A stretch of 64,000 nucleotides of DNA, taken from NCBI GenBank assembly GCA_003210075.1, contig QCNR01000002.1, positions 1-64,000 of the forward strand. The letters are read 5' to 3'. A model generated the notes under the pieces. That model was not told where the DNA came from. It saw only the letters and a list, made by a program, of their open reading frames with translations, and did no database searches. The stretch is from Pelagibacteraceae bacterium AG-426-G09. GTDB lineage: Bacteria; Pseudomonadota; Alphaproteobacteria; Pelagibacterales; Pelagibacteraceae. Below are positions 26,244-35,165 of the stretch, piece by piece (position 1 is the stretch's first letter; every line of letters starts with the position of its first letter). Both the position numbers and the translations under genes were made by a program.

Positions 26244-27569
26244 ATGTCAAAAAATCTTTCAAGAATTGCAAAACAAAAAAAAATAAAATACTTTCTTATT
26301 AGTTTTGTAGATTTATTTGGAGTTTTAAGATCTAAACTTGTTCCGGCAAGAGCAATTGGTGAAATGCAAAAAAATGGAGCTGGTTTTGCTGGTTTCGCTA
26401 CTTGGTTAGATATGACTCCAGCAGACACTGATATGTTTGCGATTCCTGATCCAGATAGTTTAATTATTTTACCTTGGAATAGAGAGGTGGGATGGTTAGC
26501 TTCTGATTTATGGATGGATGGAAAACCCGTAGATGCATCTCCAAGAATAATGCTTAAAAGACAAATAGAAAAATTATCTAAAAGAAATTTAAAAATGAAA
26601 TCAGGTGTAGAATGTGAATATTTTTTATTGTCTGAAGATGGAAAATCAATATCAGATCCAAAAGATATACAGTCAAAACCTTGCTATGATCAATCTGCGT
26701 TAATGAGAAGATATGAATTAATTAAAGAAATTTGCGATTGTATGATTGAACTTGGATGGAACCCATATCAAAATGATCATGAGGATGCTAATGGGCAATT
26801 TGAGATGAATTGGGATTATTCAGATAGTTTAATAACAGCCGATAGACATACATTTTTTAAATTTATGGTTAAATCTTTAGCTGAAAAACACGGATTAAGA
26901 GCAACTTTTATGCCTAAACCATTCACAAACTTAACAGGAAACGGTTGTCATGCTCACATTTCTTTATGGGATGGGAAATCAAATAAATTTTTAGAAAAAG
27001 GAGATAGGTTAGGTTTAAGTAAGTTAGCTTATAATTTTTTAGGTGGAATAATTAAAAATGCCACTTCTCTAGCAGCATTCTTTAATCCAACAATTAATAG
27101 TTACAGAAGGATAAATGCACCACCAACAAAATCAGGTGCAAGCTGGTCTCCAAGCAGTATTTCTTATACTGGAAACAATAGAACTCATATGATTAGAGTC
27201 CCAGATCCAGGAAGATTTGAGCTTAGATTGATGGATGGATCATCAAATCCATATTTACTACAAGCAGGAGTTATGGCTGCAGGTCTAGATGGCATAAATA
27301 ATAAAACTGATCCAGGAGAACCATTGTTTTGTAATATGTATACAGATCATAAAAATTATCCAAACTTAGAAAGGCTTCCAAATGAACTTGAGGAGTCTTT
27401 AGAAAATCTAGAGAATAACAAAATATTACGTGAGGCTTTTGGAGAAAAAGTAATTTCAAGCTATGTAAAACTTAAAAAACAAGAGATTGAGTCTTTTGAT
27501 AATGAAGAAAGATTCGACAAAAGGTCCCCGATAACATCTTGGGAAAGAAACAATAGTCTAGACTGCTAA
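26244..27569 (+). CDS. gmaS: Type III glutamine synthetase-family protein, probable gamma-glutamylmethylamide synthetase
   Basis: GmaS joins methylamine to glutamate with ATP, the first step of methylamine use. The 441-residue product closely follows the GlnT/GmaS pattern: DLFGVLRSKLVPA near the N-terminus, GAGFAGFATWLDMTPAD, the metal-binding GVECEYF, NDHEDANGQFEMNW, ATFMPKPF, NGCHAHISLWDG, and a C-terminal WERNN. The length fits GmaS (about 440). GlnT of rhizobia is equally similar by eye, so an ordinary glutamine synthetase III is the alternative. The mgsABC, sox/mgd and amt neighbours favour GmaS. It is followed after 6 bases by a diaminopropionate ammonia-lyase-like gene. Confidence 0.78.
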   Translation: MSKNLSRIAKQKKIKYFLISFVDLFGVLRSKLVPARAIGEMQKNGAGFAGFATWLDMTPADTDMFAIPDPDSLIILPWNREVGWLASDLWMDGKPVDASPRIMLKRQIEKLSKRNLKMKSGVECEYFLLSEDGKSISDPKDIQSKPCYDQSALMRRYELIKEICDCMIELGWNPYQNDHEDANGQFEMNWDYSDSLITADRHTFFKFMVKSLAEKHGLRATFMPKPFTNLTGNGCHAHISLWDGKSNKFLEKGDRLGLSKLAYNFLGGIIKNATSLAAFFNPTINSYRRINAPPTKSGASWSPSSISYTGNNRTHMIRVPDPGRFELRLMDGSSNPYLLQAGVMAAGLDGINNKTDPGEPLFCNMYTDHKNYPNLERLPNELEESLENLENNKILREAFGEKVISSYVKLKKQEIESFDNEERFDKRSPITSWERNNSLDC

Positions 27570-27575
27570 TAACTA

Positions 27576-28715
27576 ATGAGTAATACTGAAGTATTCGGTT
27601 GGAAATTTTCTAAATTTATAAATAATAAAAATTACGATTTTAATAGGGATAAAATTCTTGATGTATGTGGAGAAGATAATGTAATTGATGCCCATGATTC
27701 AATATCTGGTTGGAAAAATTATAATCCAACACCGTTAGTAAAATTAAATAAACTTTCAAAAAAGTTCATTTTAAATAATATTTTTTACAAGGATGAGTCA
27801 AAAAGATTCCATCTAAAATCGTTTAAAGCTTTAGGGGGTGCGTATGCTGTCCAAAAAATTACAAAAGGAAATAAATCTATCACTGTTGCAACTGCTACAG
27901 CAGGTAACCATGGTAGATCAGTATCTTGGGGAGCACAGAGACTTGGTTTAAATTGTAAAATATTTATTAGTGAGTATGTAAGCGAAGCACGAGCTGATGT
28001 AATGAGAAATCTTGGTGCTGACGTTATAAGGGTAAAAGGTAATTATGAAGCATCTTTAAAAGAATGTATTAAACAATCAAAAATGAATGGTTGGGAAATA
28101 ATACAAGATGTTGCATGGGAAGGTTATGAAGAAGTTCCAAAATTAACGATGGCTGGATATTCTGTTATGATAAAAGAAATTTCAAATCAAACAGACCAAT
28201 ATATAACCCATGTTTTTTTACAGGCAGGTGTAGGTGGAATGGCTTCAGGTGCAATTGCAGGTATTGCTAAATATTTTGAAAGGATACCAAAAATTATTGT
28301 TGTTGAGCCTGAAACAGCTGATTGTGTTTTACAAAGTATAGAAGCAGGTGAAATGCAAAAAATAGATATCAAAAAAGAAAGTATTTTGGGCGGAATGTCA
28401 TGTGGAGAAGTTTCAGTAGTTCCTTGGAGAATATTAAAGCATGCAGTAAATAATTGTATAAGTATAACAGATGAAAATATAGCTGAAACAATTGCTATGC
28501 TTAAAGAAAAATATTTTAGTGATGAACCAATTATTGGAGGAGAGTGCGCAACTCCTGGTATAATTAGTTTAATAGCAGCCACTGAGAATAAAAATATTAA
28601 AGATAAATTAGAGTTAAACGAAAAATCAAATGTTCTTTTAATAGGTTGTGAAGGAGATGCAGATGAAAATCTTTACAAAAAATTATTTAATGAAGGTATT
28701 GAAAAATTAATTTAA
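27576..28715 (+). CDS. dpaL: Diaminopropionate ammonia-lyase-like PLP enzyme
   Basis: This 379-residue protein is a fold-type II pyridoxal-phosphate enzyme of the DpaL/YgeX family, which cleaves 2,3-diaminopropionate to pyruvate and two ammonia. Lys84 in KSFKALGGAYA is the expected Schiff-base lysine. TATAGNHGRSVSWGA and a glycine-rich AGVGGMASGA phosphate loop follow in the usual order. The C-terminal LLIGCEGDAD is typical of the family. It lies in the gmaS transcription unit, so it may act on a related amino acid and feed ammonia into the same pool. Threonine dehydratase-like substrates cannot be excluded. Confidence 0.83.
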   Translation: MSNTEVFGWKFSKFINNKNYDFNRDKILDVCGEDNVIDAHDSISGWKNYNPTPLVKLNKLSKKFILNNIFYKDESKRFHLKSFKALGGAYAVQKITKGNKSITVATATAGNHGRSVSWGAQRLGLNCKIFISEYVSEARADVMRNLGADVIRVKGNYEASLKECIKQSKMNGWEIIQDVAWEGYEEVPKLTMAGYSVMIKEISNQTDQYITHVFLQAGVGGMASGAIAGIAKYFERIPKIIVVEPETADCVLQSIEAGEMQKIDIKKESILGGMSCGEVSVVPWRILKHAVNNCISITDENIAETIAMLKEKYFSDEPIIGGECATPGIISLIAATENKNIKDKLELNEKSNVLLIGCEGDADENLYKKLFNEGIEKLI

Positions 28716-28719
28716 ATTT

Positions 28720-29166
28720 ATGAAAAAATTAGAAGAAGAGGATATATATAAAATATTTAAACCGGAATTAACTCCAAAAAGAATGCTAGAAATGGGGGTT
28801 TTTGGTGGATCATATTTTGGAAATAATGTTAAAGAATATCCAAAAAAATGGTTTACGAATGTTAAATTAAGTAAAAATTTTGATGTAAGTTTAAATAGAT
28901 TTAAAATAAGAGCAGGACTTTCAAGAGAACATTGGATAGAAAAAGGATGGATATTTAAAGAGGATCCACTAGGTTGGTTTCAATGGTACTGTAGATTTAC
29001 AATGGGAAGACGTTTGCCTAATGTTGACGTAACTCAAATAAAAAGATGGAAAAATTTTAGAAGGCATGTCACTGCAATTGAAAAAAATTGTGAAAAAGGA
29101 AATTTAGATTGCAGAAAAAGGCAGAGACAGGCAATTCTGCAATGGGCTTATAATCCATATAGGTAA
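28720..29166 (+). CDS. Unknown conserved-looking protein, basic and tryptophan-rich
   Basis: I cannot name a family with certainty. The 148-residue product has no signal peptide or membrane segment and is unusually rich in tryptophan, arginine and lysine. Blocks such as MLEMGVFGGSYFG, AGLSREHWIEKGW, DPLGWFQWYCRFTMGRRLP and ILQWAYNPYR look conserved rather than random. It starts 4 bases after the dpaL-like gene and ends the plus-strand run, convergent with the cupin gene. A cytoplasmic function is likely; nothing more can be said. Confidence 0.72.
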   Translation: MKKLEEEDIYKIFKPELTPKRMLEMGVFGGSYFGNNVKEYPKKWFTNVKLSKNFDVSLNRFKIRAGLSREHWIEKGWIFKEDPLGWFQWYCRFTMGRRLPNVDVTQIKRWKNFRRHVTAIEKNCEKGNLDCRKRQRQAILQWAYNPYR

Positions 29167-29169
29167 AAA

Positions 29170-29601
29170 TTATTTTATTTTAGTTTTAAAATCTATACCA
29201 TATTCTGATCTTGGCCCGTTTCTTAATCCAAAAGGTCCAGGAAAAAATATTGTCATTGGTCTAGTGCCTGGTTTTAAATCGACTCTATGAAATGTATTTG
29301 CCGACCTAAACCCTATATATCCAGGTGGTCTCCAATGTTTTCCATCTTTTAGAGTTTCATAATAACCACCTCTCAATATTATTGTCATAAAAGGACATAA
29401 ATGGTTGTGCACACCATCACCATGATCATCATCTAGCATTTCGTGAATTAAAATATTAAAGGGAAACCACTTTGGCCTATTTCTAAACAAAACATAATAT
29501 CTATTCATCCAAGGTTTAGCCTCGTCAAATCTAGGATGAGAAGGACCTCTATCCAAAACTACTTTTTTTCTTCCAATAAGCTCTAAAAATTTAAGTATCA
29601 T
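29170..29601 (-). CDS. Small cupin-fold protein
   Basis: This 143-residue protein looks like a single-domain cupin. The first metal-binding box is visible as DDDHGDGVHNHLCPFMTIILRGGYYE (histidines spaced as H-x4-H-x-H before a glycine turn), and the second as FHRVDLKPG. Such proteins are metal-dependent dioxygenases, isomerases or sensors; the substrate is unknown. It ends the minus-strand bamB unit and its start touches the bamB stop (shared base 29601). Confidence 0.7.
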   Translation of the reverse strand: MILKFLELIGRKKVVLDRGPSHPRFDEAKPWMNRYYVLFRNRPKWFPFNILIHEMLDDDHGDGVHNHLCPFMTIILRGGYYETLKDGKHWRPPGYIGFRSANTFHRVDLKPGTRPMTIFFPGPFGLRNGPRSEYGIDFKTKIK

Positions 29602-30896
29602 TATTCAATTTTAATGATTGCATTATTTTTTAAAATATACATCTGTTTACCAAGAACATAAGGTCTGGAAATTTTTTCACCATTAATTTTTATAATTTTC
29701 TTTACCTTTCCATCTTCAATGTTTGCTTTTAATAATCTACCATTACTTAAACTTACATATATATAATTTTTGGCAGCAATAAACCCAGTTGGATAAATAT
29801 TTTTATTTTTTTTAAAATTTAATAGATTTGTAGATCTCAAAATATTTCCATTTGTTTTATTTAATACAAAGAAATAACCTTCCTCTGAAACTGTTAAGAG
29901 AAGGTCCCCAATAATTAAGGGATCAGTATAAGAATTAATAGTTTGTTCCCATTTAATTATGCCATTTCTAACATCGATAGCAAAAAATTTATTTTGATTA
30001 TTTGATATAAATATAGTTTCATTATCAGATACTAATTTTGAATTTTTTAATAAAAATGTATTTTCAAATATATCTTCACTGACTGTTTGTGATTGCCAAA
30101 TTAAATTACCGCTATTTATATCTAAAGCGTTTATGTCTCCTAAAGTATCAATGAATATAACTAATCCATTTTGTATAATTAAAGATAATTTCCTCTGAGA
30201 TTTAATAAAAGATTTTTCTGTACCAAATTGCCAAATTTCCTTACCATTTTGCAAAGAAATGCATCTAATTATATTTTCATAATCAATCAAAAATATTTTA
30301 TTATCATAAATTTTAATTTCAGAATTAAAAGCAGTAGTATTTTTTTTTTTCCAAATCAGATTCCCATTAGAAAAATCTATTCCATATAAATTTGTAATTG
30401 TGTCGGCTGCAACTAAAATTTTATTGTTTGTTGCGAAATATATTGAAGGTTTTTGTTTTATCTCCCTTTTTGTATAATGATTTTTTGCCCAAATAATTTC
30501 TGAATCTCTGCTAAATTTAATTATTTTACCCTTATCATCAAAAAAAGTTAATGAATTATCATCGCTTAGTAATAGATCTGGGTAAATTTGATCAAAATTT
30601 TTAATTTTTTTAAATTTAAATTTTGAAATTTCTTTAAAATCACTTTCAAAATTAAGATATCCTGTATTATTTGTTAAATTATTTATAAATGATTTTTTAT
30701 TATATGAAGTATCAATTTTTATTTTTAAATTTGAATTAAATTCTTTGTTTAGAATTCTTTTGCTTTTAAATATTTCCTCAGGATCCTGACTTCTATCTTG
30801 TTCTATTTTACTTTTAGTCCAAAATCCTGTTTTGTTATCTAAAGAGCAGTGACTCAATAGTATAAATGCTAATATTGAAATAAAATATTTATACAC
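29601..30896 (-). CDS. bamB: BamB-like PQQ-repeat lipoprotein
   Basis: BamB is the beta-propeller lipoprotein of the BAM complex that inserts outer-membrane proteins. The 431-residue product has a lipoprotein signal ending in LSHC (acylated Cys17). It then carries repeated PQQ-type beta-propeller blades with GNLIWKK, GKEIWQFG, GNLIWQSQ and GIIKWEQ units. It overlaps the upstream YfgM-like gene by 8 bases; the yfgM-bamB order is widely conserved. It is rich in isoleucine, lysine and asparagine and so poorly conserved, but the architecture is clear. Confidence 0.85.
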   Translation of the reverse strand: MYKYFISILAFILLSHCSLDNKTGFWTKSKIEQDRSQDPEEIFKSKRILNKEFNSNLKIKIDTSYNKKSFINNLTNNTGYLNFESDFKEISKFKFKKIKNFDQIYPDLLLSDDNSLTFFDDKGKIIKFSRDSEIIWAKNHYTKREIKQKPSIYFATNNKILVAADTITNLYGIDFSNGNLIWKKKNTTAFNSEIKIYDNKIFLIDYENIIRCISLQNGKEIWQFGTEKSFIKSQRKLSLIIQNGLVIFIDTLGDINALDINSGNLIWQSQTVSEDIFENTFLLKNSKLVSDNETIFISNNQNKFFAIDVRNGIIKWEQTINSYTDPLIIGDLLLTVSEEGYFFVLNKTNGNILRSTNLLNFKKNKNIYPTGFIAAKNYIYVSLSNGRLLKANIEDGKVKKIIKINGEKISRPYVLGKQMYILKNNAIIKIE

Positions 30897-31533
30897 TAAA
30901 ATCTCTTTGTAGCCTTTTTTGAGTCTCTAATCTTATTTGAGGATTGGGATTATTCATCTCTAAGATTTTTTCAAAAAATTCTTTAGATTTTTGTTTTTCA
31001 TTTTTGGAAAAAAAGTATTCTGCCATTACATATAAAGCATGGGATTTCCACAAGTTTTCATTATTTATCAATGGTTTAAATATCTCTAAAAGTTCTTCTT
31101 CGCTCGCAGTATCTGAGTTAAATAAACCTTTTTTATAAATTATTAAGTTTTTTATTTCATCGTCTAAATCAACTTCATAAATTAATATATCAAAATATTT
31201 ATTAATTTTATTTTTATCAGTCAGAAGATTATTATCTAATAGAAAATACAATGCCAATGGAGAGTAAGTTGAGTCTTTCTTGTTAATTATATTATTCATC
31301 TTTTCTATAGATGATTGTGGATTGCTTTTGTCGTAGTTATTTATAGCTAGATTATATTTTTCTGAGATTTGTGATTTTATATTTTTCTTGTAATCAGAAT
31401 AAAAAAAGTAACTAAACAAAGACAAAAAAATAATTATAAAGAATGAAATTACAGATTTTTTATTATTAAAAATGAAACTTTTTAAATTATTATTTTGTGT
31501 ATCATTTGGTACTATTTGATTTTCTTCAGTCAT
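30889..31533 (-). CDS. yfgM: YfgM-like membrane-anchored tetratricopeptide protein
   Basis: This 214-residue protein has a short cytoplasmic N-terminus, one transmembrane segment at about 28-48, and a helical periplasmic part with TPR-like pairs (SEKYNLAINNYDK, ALYVMAEYFFSKNEKQKSKEFFEKILEM). This is the YfgM/UPF0070 arrangement, a SecYEG-associated chaperone partner. It lies directly after acnA with no intergenic base and overlaps bamB by 8 bases. The call rests on architecture and gene order. Confidence 0.75.
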   Translation of the reverse strand: MTEENQIVPNDTQNNNLKSFIFNNKKSVISFFIIIFLSLFSYFFYSDYKKNIKSQISEKYNLAINNYDKSNPQSSIEKMNNIINKKDSTYSPLALYFLLDNNLLTDKNKINKYFDILIYEVDLDDEIKNLIIYKKGLFNSDTASEEELLEIFKPLINNENLWKSHALYVMAEYFFSKNEKQKSKEFFEKILEMNNPNPQIRLETQKRLQRDFSV

Positions 31534-34203
31534 TTAAATCATGTTTCTTAAAACGTATTGCAAAATTCCACCATGTCTATAATACTCCAACTCGTTCATA
31601 GTGTCTATTCTTGCTAAAACTTTAATTTTTTTTATATCACCATTATTATATTTAATCTCTAATTCTAGATCTTCAGCTGGTTTAATGCCATTTTCTAATT
31701 TTTTTACCGTAAATAATTCCGATCCATTCAAATCAAGACTTTTTCTATTTGCTCCATTTATAAACTGTAATGGCAATACTCCCATTCCAATCAAATTAGA
31801 TCTGTGAATCCTTTCGAAACTTTCAGCTATAACAGCCTTGATCCCTAACAGTTTGGTACCTTTAGCTGCCCAATCTCTTGAAGAGCCAGTACCATATTCT
31901 TTGCCACCAATAACTACTAAATCTGTCCCCCTTTTTTTATATTCAACAACCGCATCATATATAGCCATAACCTTATTTTCTGGATATAATTTAGTTAAAC
32001 CACCTTCTGTGCCTGGTGCAATTTCATTTCTTATTCTTATATTTGCAAATGTTCCTCGCATCATAACCTCATGATTTCCTCTTCTCGAACCATATGAATT
32101 ATAATCTTTGGGTAGAATTTGATGTTTCATAAAATATTCTCCTGTAGGACTTTCTTTTTGTATACTGCCAGCTGGAGATATATGATCGGTTGTTACGCTA
32201 TCACCTAAAATTAATAATGGTCTTGCATCATTAATAGATTTAAATCCCTCTGGTTCAGTAGAAAGATTTTCAAAAAATGGCGGTTTTTTCACATAGGTTG
32301 AATTATCATCCCAATCATAAATACTACTTTTCTTTGTTTTAATTTGTTGCCATTGCTGTGGTCCTTTTGAAACATTTGAATATCTCTCTCTAAACATTTC
32401 AGGATTTAAAGATTTTAATAAAACTTCTTCAATTTCTTTATTACTTGGCCAAATATCCTTTAGATAAACCTCTTTACCATTTTCATCTTTTCCTAAAGGA
32501 TCATTGTATAAATCTACTAGCATAGATCCAGCTAAAGAGTATGCTACTACTAATGGAGGTGAGGCTAAATAATTGGCTTTCACTAAAGGAGATATTCTTC
32601 CTTCAAAATTTCTATTACCTGATAAAATAGATACAGCATATATTTCTTTATCTTTTATTGAGTTAGAAATATTTTCTGGTAACGGGCCTGAATTACCAAT
32701 ACATGTAGTACATCCATATCCTACTAAATTAAAACCTAATTCATCTAAGTATTTATTTAGACCAGCCTTATTTAAGTAATCTGTTACTACTTGAGATCCT
32801 GGAGCTAAGGAAGTTTTAACCCATGGTTTAGTTTTTAAACCTTTTTCGATAGCTTTTTTTGCAAGGAGCCCTGCTCCAATAAGAACATTTGGATTAGATG
32901 TATTTGTACATGATGTTATTGCAGCTATTACTATTGAACCATCTTGTAATTCAAAATCTTCACCGGAAACTTTGGAATTATTTATATTTTCTCTTTTAGT
33001 TATTTCTTTAAAGCTTTTTTCAAATGAATTTTTTGCTTGAGTAAGTGGTACTTTATCTTGAGGTCTTTTAGGTCCAGAAATAGTTGTAACAACAGATGAC
33101 ATGTCTAATTTTACAATATCGGTAAATTCAATATTTTCGCTAGCCCATAATCCTTGATCTTTAGCGTACTTTTCTACTATTTTAATTGTTTGATCATCTC
33201 TTCCTGAAAACTTTAAATACTTTATTGTTTCATCGTCTATAGGAAAAAAACCACACGTAGCTCCATACTCTGGTGCCATATTTGCAATTGTTGCTCTGTC
33301 AGCTAAACTTAAATTTTTTAATCCTGAACCATAAAATTCTACAAATTTGCCAACAACTCCCTTGTCTCTTAAAATTTTTACCACCGTTAAAACTAAATCA
33401 GTTGCGGTAGTTCCTTCGGGAAGTTTATTAGTTAATTCAAATCCTATAACCTCTGGTATTAACATTGAAATTGGTTGCCCCAGCATCCCTGCTTCTGCTT
33501 CTATACCTCCTACTCCCCAGCCCAAGACTGACAAACCATTAACCATAGTTGTATGGCTATCTGTACCAACAAGAGTATCGGGAAAGATATATTCTTCATT
33601 TTCTGATTTTGCACTCCAAACAACTTTTGATAGATATTCTAAGTTTACTTGATGGCAAATACCAGTTCCTGGGGGAACAATTCTAAAATTATCAAATGCT
33701 TGTTGTCCCCATTTTAAAAAAGAATATCTCTCTCCATTTCTATTAAATTCAATATCAACATTTTTTTTTAAAGAGGATGTGTTAGCGAAATCATCAACTT
33801 GAACTGAGTGATCGATAACTAAATCTACAGGAGATAAAGGATTTATTTTTTTTGGATCTTTATTTTTTTCCTTTACAGCTTCTCTCATTGCTGCAAGATC
33901 TGCCACGGCAGGTATGCCTGTATAATCTTGTAGCAATACTCTTGTAGGTCTAAAAGCAATTTCAGTATTGGATTTTTTCGACTTTAACCAATTTTTAATT
34001 GCATCAATTTGATTTATAGTAACTGTTTCACCATCTTCGAATCTCAATAAATTTTCTAATAATACTAATAATGATTTAGGAAGTTTGGATATACCATCTA
34101 ATCCATTTTTTTCTGCAATCTTTAATGAAAAATACTTATAAACCTTCCCATTAACATCTAGTGATTTTAAACAATTGTAAGAGTTTTTTTTTCCAGGTTT
34201 CAT
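31534..34203 (-). CDS. acnA: Aconitate hydratase A
   Basis: Aconitase interconverts citrate and isocitrate in the TCA cycle. The 889-residue protein has the AcnA/IRP length. Visible are the substrate-binding DLVIDHSVQVD and DSHTTMVNGLSVLGWGVGG segments, the three Fe-S cysteines in ITSCTNTSNPNVLIGAG and GYGCTTCIGNSGP, and the swivel-domain GGKEYGTGSSRDWAAKG. It is followed directly by yfgM and preceded by the LysE gene, all on the minus strand, so it may be the head of a mixed transcription unit. Confidence 0.97.
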   Translation of the reverse strand: MKPGKKNSYNCLKSLDVNGKVYKYFSLKIAEKNGLDGISKLPKSLLVLLENLLRFEDGETVTINQIDAIKNWLKSKKSNTEIAFRPTRVLLQDYTGIPAVADLAAMREAVKEKNKDPKKINPLSPVDLVIDHSVQVDDFANTSSLKKNVDIEFNRNGERYSFLKWGQQAFDNFRIVPPGTGICHQVNLEYLSKVVWSAKSENEEYIFPDTLVGTDSHTTMVNGLSVLGWGVGGIEAEAGMLGQPISMLIPEVIGFELTNKLPEGTTATDLVLTVVKILRDKGVVGKFVEFYGSGLKNLSLADRATIANMAPEYGATCGFFPIDDETIKYLKFSGRDDQTIKIVEKYAKDQGLWASENIEFTDIVKLDMSSVVTTISGPKRPQDKVPLTQAKNSFEKSFKEITKRENINNSKVSGEDFELQDGSIVIAAITSCTNTSNPNVLIGAGLLAKKAIEKGLKTKPWVKTSLAPGSQVVTDYLNKAGLNKYLDELGFNLVGYGCTTCIGNSGPLPENISNSIKDKEIYAVSILSGNRNFEGRISPLVKANYLASPPLVVAYSLAGSMLVDLYNDPLGKDENGKEVYLKDIWPSNKEIEEVLLKSLNPEMFRERYSNVSKGPQQWQQIKTKKSSIYDWDDNSTYVKKPPFFENLSTEPEGFKSINDARPLLILGDSVTTDHISPAGSIQKESPTGEYFMKHQILPKDYNSYGSRRGNHEVMMRGTFANIRIRNEIAPGTEGGLTKLYPENKVMAIYDAVVEYKKRGTDLVVIGGKEYGTGSSRDWAAKGTKLLGIKAVIAESFERIHRSNLIGMGVLPLQFINGANRKSLDLNGSELFTVKKLENGIKPAEDLELEIKYNNGDIKKIKVLARIDTMNELEYYRHGGILQYVLRNMI

Positions 34204-34206
34204 ATC

Positions 34207-34797
34207 TTATATATAAAATGTAATTATGCTCAAAAGAAGAAGGCAGGACATAGCATAATTGAAGTATTTAATAAATTTCTCATTTGTCGCAAATTTTCTT
34301 AAAAATTTACCAATAAATGTCCACAATGTTATACTAGTTGAAGAAAATAAGAGAGCCAACAAAACAACTTGAGTCGCATAATTTATATAATTCTCGCCAA
34401 GCTCAACGTAAGTTGATACAACAATTATAGCTACAGTCACACCCTTAGGATTCAAATATTGAAAGAAAAATGTTTCGATAAACTTTACTGGATTTTCTTT
34501 TTTCGTATCATCTGATGTAGTTGATGTTGCGATTTTATAAGCTAAATAAATTAAGAATAATGTTCCAAGGTATTTCATTAAAATTTGAATAACTGGGAAT
34601 AATTTAAATACATTAATTAATCCTATTGTTAAAAACAGAACCAAAGATGTAAATCCAAGTGTAACACCAAGAATATGTGGTATCGTTTTTATTATTCCAA
34701 AGTTGAAGCCTGAGTAAGAAGCTACAACATTATTAGGACCAGGAGTATAAGCTGTGACAAACCAGAATAAAGCAATTGAAAATATTTCTGGATGCAT
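34207..34797 (-). CDS. LysE-family amino-acid exporter
   Basis: This 196-residue integral membrane protein has about six hydrophobic segments. The N-terminal TAYTPGPNNVVASYSGFNFG block is the signature of the LysE/RhtB family, which exports amino acids such as lysine, homoserine or threonine. The substrate cannot be read from the sequence. It starts 3 bases after csaA and ends 3 bases before acnA. Confidence 0.88.
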   Translation of the reverse strand: MHPEIFSIALFWFVTAYTPGPNNVVASYSGFNFGIIKTIPHILGVTLGFTSLVLFLTIGLINVFKLFPVIQILMKYLGTLFLIYLAYKIATSTTSDDTKKENPVKFIETFFFQYLNPKGVTVAIIVVSTYVELGENYINYATQVVLLALLFSSTSITLWTFIGKFLRKFATNEKFIKYFNYAMSCLLLLSIITFYI

Positions 34798-34800
34798 GTT

Positions 34801-35142
34801 TTATGCTATTGGCAATCCATTTTCCGCTTTATGGGATGGATGGACTAATGTAACTTTTCCTTCTTTGTCAATTGAACCTAAAATCAAAACTTGAGACTTA
34901 ACTCCAGCAATATTTTTTTCCGGAAAATTACAAACTCCAATAACTTGTTTTCCAACTAAATTCTCTGCATTGTAATAATGTGTTATTTGTGCTGAAGACT
35001 GTCTTATTCCTATTTCTTCACCAAAGTCAACTTCGACTACTAAGGATGGTTTTCTAGCTTTTTCGTTTTGTTTTACGCTTAAAACTGTTCCTAATCTAAT
35101 ATCTGCTTTATCAAAAATGTCGTAGGTTATTTGTTCTTTCAT
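34801..35142 (-). CDS. csaA: CsaA-like tRNA-binding protein
   Basis: This 113-residue protein is a free-standing OB-fold tRNA-binding domain of the CsaA/Trbp111 family. The DIRLGTVLSV, QSSAQIT and VGVCNFPEKNIAGVKSQVLILG blocks are characteristic. CsaA is reported as a secretion-related chaperone and tRNA-binding dimer; the cellular role is poorly defined. It is divergent from argE across 23 bases. Confidence 0.9.
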   Translation of the reverse strand: MKEQITYDIFDKADIRLGTVLSVKQNEKARKPSLVVEVDFGEEIGIRQSSAQITHYYNAENLVGKQVIGVCNFPEKNIAGVKSQVLILGSIDKEGKVTLVHPSHKAENGLPIA

Positions 35143-35165
35143 AATAATAATATATAATTAAGTTT

